This document shows, one piece after another, positions 7,090 to 11,158 of a stretch of DNA of 11,158 nucleotides. The notes under the pieces are model-generated. The model was not told the DNA's origin, did not search any database, and saw only the letters and a list, made by a program, of their open reading frames with translations. This DNA is from [Eubacterium] saphenum (GTDB lineage: Bacteria > Bacillota > Clostridia > Oscillospirales > Ruminococcaceae): assembly GCA_004555635.1 (NCBI GenBank), contig SFHN01000023.1, forward strand, positions 1-11,158. The letters run 5' to 3'. The stretch's first letter is position 1. Each line of letters begins with the position of its first letter. Position numbers and translations under genes: made by a program.

Positions 7090-7719
7090 TTAGGAATTGA
7101 ACTTGTTCATAGCCTCGGTGGTTTTGTCGTTTACCATAAGTTCAAGCGCCGAAACCGCGTTGTCAAAGCAGCGCTCAAGCGCCTCGGCGTCCTCTTTTTT
7201 GAAGTGCCCGAGCACCCAGTCGGCAAGGCTGTAATCGGGGTGGGGCTTAGCGCCGACGCCCATTTTTATGCGAGGAAATTGGTCGGAGCCGGATAGGTAT
7301 ATGATATTCTTGATACCGTTGTGACCACCGTCGCTGCCTTTTCTGCGAATGCGAAGCCGCCCCGGTTCAAGTGAAATGTCGTCAAATATGATAATGGTAC
7401 GCTCGGGCGGTACTTTGTAGAACTGCATAGCTTCCACCACCGCTTCGCCGCTCTTGTTCATAAAGGTGGTCGGTTTCATTATAAAGCAGCGCTTTCCCGC
7501 AATCATCGCGTCGCAGGTCAGCGACTTGAAGCGCAGCTTTTTGCAGGACAGCTTGTACTTTTCGCACAGCGTGTCGATTGTCATAAACCCGATGTTGTGG
7601 CGCGTGCCCTCGTATTCCGTACCGGGGTTTCCGAGTCCCACGATGATGAACTCCACCGCGCCCGAAGGCTCGGGAGCGCGCTCTGCGTCAAGCTTCTTGA
7701 ATATATCGAAAACAGACAT
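7090..7719 (-). CDS. pth: Peptidyl-tRNA hydrolase
   Basis: This 209-residue cytoplasmic enzyme cleaves the ester bond of peptidyl-tRNA released from ribosomes, recycling tRNA. Signature sequences are VGLGNPGTEYEGTRHNIGF with N31 and catalytic H41, MKPTTFMNKSGEAV with N88, FDD with D113, and GSDGGHNGIK with N134. These match E. coli N10, H20, N68, D93 and N114 by position. There is a roughly 20-residue N-terminal extension (MSVFDIFKKLDAE and following) compared with E. coli Pth; I recall similar leaders in Ruminococcaceae proteins. The start is supported by AAAGGAAG a few nt upstream, and the first internal Met comes too late to serve as a start. It is the first gene of the pth-mfd-zinc ribbon operon. 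The pth-mfd neighbourhood is also known in Bacillus, where fin lies between them. Confidence 0.96.
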   Translation of the reverse strand: MSVFDIFKKLDAERAPEPSGAVEFIIVGLGNPGTEYEGTRHNIGFMTIDTLCEKYKLSCKKLRFKSLTCDAMIAGKRCFIMKPTTFMNKSGEAVVEAMQFYKVPPERTIIIFDDISLEPGRLRIRRKGSDGGHNGIKNIIYLSGSDQFPRIKMGVGAKPHPDYSLADWVLGHFKKEDAEALERCFDNAVSALELMVNDKTTEAMNKFNS

Positions 7720-7759
7720 CTTTTTCTTCCTTTCCGTTTGTTAAATCAACGCACAAAAG

Positions 7760-7785
7760 CCACCCGCGGATTTCTCCGCGAGTGG
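7760..7785 (-). promoter_or_regulatory. Leader hairpin at the start of the predicted pth transcript
   Basis: CCAC-C-CGCGGA (7760-7770) and TCCGCG-A-GTGG (7775-7785) form a 10-bp stem interrupted by one C/A mismatch, with a 4-nt loop. If the promoter at 7798-7826 is used, transcription would start near 7790, placing this hairpin almost at the RNA 5' end. On the minus strand it is followed by CTTTTGTG, a weak U-stretch, so it could stabilise the 5' end or act as a weak attenuator. Its role is inference. Confidence 0.5.
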
Positions 7786-7797
7786 GGGTATGGGTAT

Positions 7798-7826
7798 ATA
7801 ATAGCATAAGCGGGGGAATTTGTCAA
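7798..7826 (-). promoter_or_regulatory. Sigma-A promoter of the pth-mfd operon
   Basis: On the minus strand TTGACA (7826-7821) is a perfect -35 box and TATTAT (7803-7798) a one-mismatch -10 box, separated by exactly 17 nt. Predicted start is near 7790, about 70 nt before the pth ATG. No other candidate in the gap is as good. The -35 box sits within the left arm of the inverted repeat described at 7815-7858. Confidence 0.8.
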
Positions 7827-7858
7827 TCGGATTTGCCCTAAAAAATGCGACAAATTCC
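7815..7858. repeat. Perfect 10-bp inverted repeat over the pth -35 box
   Basis: GGAATTTGTC (7815-7824) and GACAAATTCC (7849-7858) are exact reverse complements with 24 nt between them. The left arm covers most of the -35 hexamer; the right arm lies upstream of the promoter and within the loop/stem of the terminator-like element at 7840-7864. The centre-to-centre distance is 34 nt, a little over three helical turns. It could be a two-site operator, an RNA structure, or a duplicated -35 half-site. No regulator is identified. Confidence 0.5.
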
Positions 7859-7864
7859 GCGCAT
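7840..7864 (-). terminator. Probable terminator downstream of the ABC-F gene
   Basis: On the minus strand ATGCG (7864-7860) pairs with CGCAT (7849-7845), with a 10-nt loop, and a run of T (7845-7840) follows. The stem is short, so efficiency is uncertain, but the position after the ABC-F stop and just before the pth promoter fits a terminator. Other short GC-rich stems (GGCG-containing, 7870-7935) lie between it and the stop codon, without a minus-strand T-run. Confidence 0.45.
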
Positions 7865-7939
7865 TAGTGTTCCGCCAATAAAGCGGTTTTTCCCGCCGAG
7901 TAAATCGGAAAGTTTCGGCGAGGCGCACGCCTTTTGGCG

Positions 7940-9841
7940 CTATTCTTCGGGGAATTCCTCAAGCGCTAGGCTCGCTTCTTCCCAGTCCTGCATAGTCTGC
8001 TCCTGCTTAACCCGCAGCTCCTCGATTTCCGCAGAAAGCTCCATAGCCTTCTTGTAATCGGACAAAGCGGACAGCTCCTCGGTTTTCGCCGCGATAAGCT
8101 CGTCAAGCTCCGCAATCTCCTTTTCGGCGCGGGATATGCGCGTGTTAAGCTTTCGGCGCTCGCTTTCGCGCTCTTTCCGCAGCTTGTAGTCGTTTTGCTT
8201 CTCGGTTTTCTGCGGCTTTTCAGCGGCGGGTGCGGCGTTTTCCTGCGCGAGAAGATACGCGTCGTAGCTGCCTGTATATTCCTTTACGCCGTCGGGCGTG
8301 AGGTAGTAAATCCTGTCGGCAAGCTTGTTTATCAGATATCTGTCGTGCGAGATGATGAAAAGCGTGCCGTCGTAGTTCATAAGCGCGTTTTCGAGCGCCT
8401 CGCAGGAGCTTATGTCAAGGTGGTTTGTCGGCTCGTCCAGAAGCAGGAAGTTCGCGCCCGAAAGCATAAGCTTCAGTATCGCAATCCTCGCTCGCTCGCC
8501 GCCGCTAAGCTCTCCGACCTTGCGGAACACCGCGTCGCCCTTGAACAGAAACGACCCGAGCACCGTTCTGACCTCGCTCTCGGGCATATTCGGGTACATA
8601 TCCCAAACCTCGTCGAGCGCGGTTTTTTCGTCGTGAAGCCCTGCCTGCGCCTGGTCAAAGTAGCCGGGAACAACTCTCGCCCCGTACTTGAACTCACCGA
8701 AATCGGGGGCGTATTGCTCCGTAAACACCTTGAAAAGCGAGGTTTTTCCGCAGCCGTTTGCGCCGATAAGGAAAACGCGCTCGCCTTTTTTTATGTCAAT
8801 CGTAACGTTTCTGAAAAGCTGCTTTCCGTCAAACCCGAGCGCGATTTTCTCCGCGTGGAAAACGTCGTTTCCGCAGCCGTCTGCGCTCTTGAAGCGGAAT
8901 TTCAGCGCCTGCGGAGCCTCCTCGGGCTTAACGAGCGTTGCCTCCAGCCTGTCAATCGACTTCTGCTTGTGCGCAATCGTAACATAGTTGCGCTCCTGAT
9001 TCCAGCGCTTCTGCTGCTCGATTATCCCCTCAATGCGGCTAATCTCCTTCATCGTTGCGTCATAGACCTTGTGGCGGCGCTCCATTTCTTCCTCTTTAAG
9101 CTGCAAAAAGCGGGAGTAGTTTCCCTTGTAGCAGTCAATCCTGCCGTTTTCAAGTTCAATCGTCCTGTTCGTAACCTTGTCGAGGAAATAGCGGTCGTGG
9201 GAGATTACGATGTACGCGCCGCGGTAGTCTGCAAGAAATCGCTCCAGCCACTCTACCGACTGAATGTCAAGGTGGTTTGTCGGCTCGTCGAGAAGCAGCA
9301 GGTTAGCGTCCGACAGCAGCAGCTTCGCGAGCTGAAGCTTCGAGCGCTGCCCGCCGCTCAGCACGTCCACGGGCAGCTTTAGGTCGCTCTCCGAAAAGCC
9401 AAGACCCATAAGCGCCGAGGCGGTTCTGCTGCGGAATGTAAGTCCGCCGTCGCGCTCAAACTGCTCGGAAAGCGCGGTCTGCCTTGATATCGTGTCGAGG
9501 TCGTGCGCGCCCGCGTCAATCCTGTCGTGAAGCTCCTCAAGCTCCAGCTCCATATCCTCCAGCCGCGAGAACACGGTAAGTGCCTCGTCGAGCAGCGTCC
9601 TGTGGCTGCCCTTGCACGCAAACTGCTCCATAAAGCCGATTTTGCAGCTTCCCGCGATATGGAGATTTCCCTCCTCGGGGGTGTGCTCGCCTTTCAGCAG
9701 GCGAAACAGCGTGGTTTTTCCGCTGCCGTTTACGCCGACGAAGCCTATGCGGTCGTCGCTGTATACCTCAAACGTAACCTCGGAAAACAGCGTCCTGTCG
9801 CCGAAGCCCATTGCAATGTTGTTCAAACCAAGTAAAAGCAT
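7940..9841 (-). CDS. ABC-F family ATP-binding protein (YdiF/Uup-like)
   Basis: The soluble 633-residue twin-ATPase has no membrane segments, as in ABC-F translation factors that bind the ribosomal E site. The start is ATG 9841, preceded by AAAGGTG (9847-9853); an upstream in-frame TTG (9868) overlaps the preceding terminator and lacks a ribosome site. Domain 1 has Walker A GVNGSGKT (36-43), LSGGQ (161-165), Walker B LLLLDEPTNHLD with D185, and the VISHDRYFLD switch. The charged helical linker at about 235-320 (QLKEEEMERR, EQQKRWNQERN, AHKQKSIDRLE) corresponds to the P-site tRNA-interaction motif. Domain 2 has GANGCGKT (360-367), LSGGE (445-449), and D469 in DEPTNHLD. A C-terminal coiled coil occupies about 550-625, rich in E/K heptads. 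That tail resembles YdiF/Uup rather than EttA. Whether it is housekeeping or an antibiotic-resistance ABC-F cannot be told by eye; general translation is likelier in this context. Confidence 0.9.
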   Translation of the reverse strand: MLLLGLNNIAMGFGDRTLFSEVTFEVYSDDRIGFVGVNGSGKTTLFRLLKGEHTPEEGNLHIAGSCKIGFMEQFACKGSHRTLLDEALTVFSRLEDMELELEELHDRIDAGAHDLDTISRQTALSEQFERDGGLTFRSRTASALMGLGFSESDLKLPVDVLSGGQRSKLQLAKLLLSDANLLLLDEPTNHLDIQSVEWLERFLADYRGAYIVISHDRYFLDKVTNRTIELENGRIDCYKGNYSRFLQLKEEEMERRHKVYDATMKEISRIEGIIEQQKRWNQERNYVTIAHKQKSIDRLEATLVKPEEAPQALKFRFKSADGCGNDVFHAEKIALGFDGKQLFRNVTIDIKKGERVFLIGANGCGKTSLFKVFTEQYAPDFGEFKYGARVVPGYFDQAQAGLHDEKTALDEVWDMYPNMPESEVRTVLGSFLFKGDAVFRKVGELSGGERARIAILKLMLSGANFLLLDEPTNHLDISSCEALENALMNYDGTLFIISHDRYLINKLADRIYYLTPDGVKEYTGSYDAYLLAQENAAPAAEKPQKTEKQNDYKLRKERESERRKLNTRISRAEKEIAELDELIAAKTEELSALSDYKKAMELSAEIEELRVKQEQTMQDWEEASLALEEFPEE

Positions 9842-9846
9842 TACTT

Positions 9847-9853
9847 CACCTTT
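9847..9853 (-). promoter_or_regulatory. Ribosome-binding site fixing the ABC-F start
   Basis: On the minus strand AAAGGTG is followed by 5 nt and then ATG 9841. It supports this ATG over the in-frame TTG 27 nt upstream, which lies within the T-run of the preceding terminator. Confidence 0.65.
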
Positions 9854-9866
9854 TCGTGTCAAACTC

Positions 9867-9895
9867 AAAAATGAGGAAGCGCTTCCGCTTCCTCA
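9867..9895 (-). terminator. Strong rho-independent terminator after the lipoprotein gene
   Basis: TGAGGAAGCG (9872-9881) and CGCTTCCTCA (9886-9895) form a perfect 10-bp stem. On the minus strand the loop is GAAG and the stem runs into five T residues (9871-9867). It starts 17 nt after the lipoprotein stop codon. With only about 25 nt left before the ABC-F start, little room remains for a separate promoter. Confidence 0.85.
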
Positions 9896-9911
9896 AAAGA
9901 TTTGCTGTTTA

Positions 9912-11117
9912 TCAGTTGATACCCTTAATCTTTTCCGGAGAATACTTTCCGTTTATCAGGTTCTCCTTTGCGTTTACGGTGTATCCCTCGTAAACCGCTT
10001 TAAGAGTATCCTCAAATTCATCGGACTTAATCTCGCTGAGCAGGTCGTAGTTGTTTTCTTCCTTCCACTCGGACTCCGTCGTGATGTCGTTTCTGATGAT
10101 AACGCAGATGGAGTTGTTTGTCGTTTCAAACAGACCTGCTTTTCCGTTCGCTTCTGCACCCCAGATAAAGTCGGTTATCTCGGTAGAGAACGAGGAGCTT
10201 TCCTTTTTGATATGTGTAAACAGCTCACTGTCGCTCTCCGCCTTTTCTGCGGTCGCCGCGTCAACCATCTGCTGAACGTATTCTTCAAGCGTTGCGGGCT
10301 TCTCGGCTTCGGAAAGGTCGGGATAGTCGTCCTCTGCGTCGGTGCGCGCTTCGTCCTGCGCGGTTTTAAGGTCGTATTCGTACTTGATGTCCGCAATGCT
10401 CTCGCCGCCGTTTATCCTGTCGGCATAGCTCTGCGCAAGCAGCTTTACAGCATCGATTTCATCGTCGTCTGTGAGAAGAATGCCCTGATAGTCGGTATAC
10501 TTCAGCTCAAGAACAAACGCGGAAGCATAGTTCTCATTAAGATAAGTGTTAAGGTCGGCGTCGGATACGGGGGTCAGACCGCCCTCGCCGTAGTAGTGCA
10601 TAAACAGCTTCTGATAAAGGTTGCTGACAGTGAAGCTTTCGCGGAGAGAGTCCTTGCCGATACCTACGCCATCATAATATTCGCCCATCGTGTCGGTGCC
10701 GTAAAGATACTGCGCGTAGAAGCTTTCCTCCGTCCACATTTGGTTAATTTCGGCGTTTATCTCGTTTGCTTCTTCGTCAGAGAGCGCAATTCCGTTCTCC
10801 TCGCAGAGCTTTTGTATAGCAACCGAGCGCTTAACCTGATTAAGCGCCTCTTCCTTTACCCAATCGGAAACAGGCTTGCCGTCAATGCTTTCCTTGAACA
10901 GGTCTTCAACTTCGGAAGTAAGCCCCTGCTCCTCGCGGGCTTCGCTTACCTTTTCGTATGCGTCGCCGTATGCGCTCATAACGCCGGAGAGGTATATGCC
11001 GTTTCTGATGTCAATACCCTCAACGTTCATGATATATCCGTTGTCGGAGCAGCCCGTCAGAGCTGCCGCGCAGACAATCGCGGCGCCCGCCGCAAGAATT
11101 TTCTTAAAACGAGTCAT
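9912..11117 (-). CDS. Secreted lipoprotein, PrsA/SurA-like chaperone (putative)
   Basis: The 401-residue protein has a classical lipoprotein signal: basic MTRFKK, a hydrophobic Ala-rich core, and lipobox L20-T-G-C23, so it is probably lipid-anchored on the outer face of the membrane. After the Cys, IMNVEGIDIRNGIYLSG resembles the start of SurA_N/PrsA chaperone domains (normally V-N-G-x-x-I), and helical segments such as VKEEALNQVKRSVAIQKLCEENGI fit that fold. In the parvulin position the stretch around LLAQSYADRINGGESIADIKYEY looks like a degenerate PPIase helix, but the conserved parvulin core is not recognisable; activity as a prolyl isomerase is doubtful. The protein is very acidic overall and ends EKIKGIN. 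The start ATG has a strong GGAGGAC (11125-11131) about 7 nt upstream. The promoter probably lies beyond the right edge. It might instead be a Clostridia-specific hypothetical lipoprotein. Confidence 0.7.
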   Translation of the reverse strand: MTRFKKILAAGAAIVCAAALTGCSDNGYIMNVEGIDIRNGIYLSGVMSAYGDAYEKVSEAREEQGLTSEVEDLFKESIDGKPVSDWVKEEALNQVKRSVAIQKLCEENGIALSDEEANEINAEINQMWTEESFYAQYLYGTDTMGEYYDGVGIGKDSLRESFTVSNLYQKLFMHYYGEGGLTPVSDADLNTYLNENYASAFVLELKYTDYQGILLTDDDEIDAVKLLAQSYADRINGGESIADIKYEYDLKTAQDEARTDAEDDYPDLSEAEKPATLEEYVQQMVDAATAEKAESDSELFTHIKKESSSFSTEITDFIWGAEANGKAGLFETTNNSICVIIRNDITTESEWKEENNYDLLSEIKSDEFEDTLKAVYEGYTVNAKENLINGKYSPEKIKGIN

Positions 11118-11124
11118 TTTTTCA

Positions 11125-11132
11125 GTCCTCCA
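11125..11132 (-). promoter_or_regulatory. Strong Shine-Dalgarno site of the lipoprotein gene
   Basis: On the minus strand TGGAGGAC precedes the ATG at 11117 by 7 nt and is close to consensus. The remaining 26 bases to the right edge show no clear promoter elements. Confidence 0.7.
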
Positions 11133-11158
11133 TGGGGATTTTTCCTTGTCGGAATAAT

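Noticed and set aside
7869..7892. Plus-strand hairpin CCGC...GCGG followed by TTTTT, resembling a terminator
   Set aside because: The stem is only about 4 bp and no plus-strand gene ends nearby, so there is nothing for it to terminate; on the minus strand it lacks a T-run.
7720..7939. A riboswitch, T-box or tRNA in the gap upstream of pth
   Set aside because: I looked for conserved riboswitch or T-box cores and tRNA cloverleaf signs and saw none; the gap is explained by a promoter, short hairpins and an inverted repeat.
8195..9382. A 395-codon open frame on the plus strand opposite the ABC-F gene
   Set aside because: Its translation is low-complexity and rich in R/L/V/A with no recognisable domain; it lies wholly antisense to an ABC-F gene with all motifs intact and is a by-product of that gene's codon bias.
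9839..9868. TTG at 9868 as the ABC-F start (642 residues)
   Set aside because: It falls in the T-run of the upstream terminator and has no ribosome site; the ATG at 9841 has AAAGGTG and matches the usual ABC-F N-terminus.

Overview
The window reads as chromosome of an anaerobic gut-type Clostridia, most likely the Ruminococcus/Oscillospiraceae group. This is inferred from moderate GC, Gram-positive Shine-Dalgarno sites and lipobox, a group B monomeric [FeFe] hydrogenase with a SpoIIE-type phosphatase, and the pth-mfd pair known from Firmicutes. All protein identities were read by eye from translated sequence; no database was consulted. No RNA genes, mobile elements or CRISPR arrays were seen, and no gene-free stretch exceeds 300 bases.

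Left third (1-3300, plus strand). A gene already open at the left edge encodes the N-terminal catalytic half of glycogen synthase (GlgA). At about 525-540 it switches in frame to a short tail that looks like the extreme C-terminus of a PAS-containing sensory [FeFe] hydrogenase (HydS type). It overlaps a SpoIIE/PP2C-type phosphatase by 8 nt, and 14 nt later comes a complete monomeric [FeFe] hydrogenase with all H-cluster motifs. HydS tail, phosphatase and hydrogenase fit a known H2-sensing/H2-producing gene set; the glycogen synthase half does not. The join is either a real deletion/fusion or an assembly chimera, and it is the most important thing to check here. A strong terminator closes the operon.

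Middle (3311-7939, minus strand). An operon pth - mfd - small zinc-ribbon protein converges on the hydrogenase operon, with a separate terminator for each direction between them. Its start is marked by a near-consensus sigma-A promoter (TTGACA, 17 nt, TATTAT) in the 220-nt gap upstream of pth. That gap also holds a perfect 10-bp inverted repeat overlapping the -35 box, a hairpin at the start of the predicted leader, and a modest terminator for the gene before it.

Right (7940-11158, minus strand). An ABC-F translation-factor ATPase lies downstream of a secreted lipoprotein resembling PrsA/SurA-type chaperones. A clean 10-bp-stem terminator separates them and leaves almost no room for an ABC-F promoter.

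The minus-strand genes are housekeeping (ribosome rescue, transcription-coupled repair, ribosome-associated ATPase, extracytoplasmic folding). The plus-strand operon is about fermentative hydrogen metabolism and its signalling. I see no wholly new system. The unusual points are the chimeric first gene, the poorly characterised phosphatase C-terminal region, the extra cysteines of the hydrogenase, and the architecture of the pth promoter.
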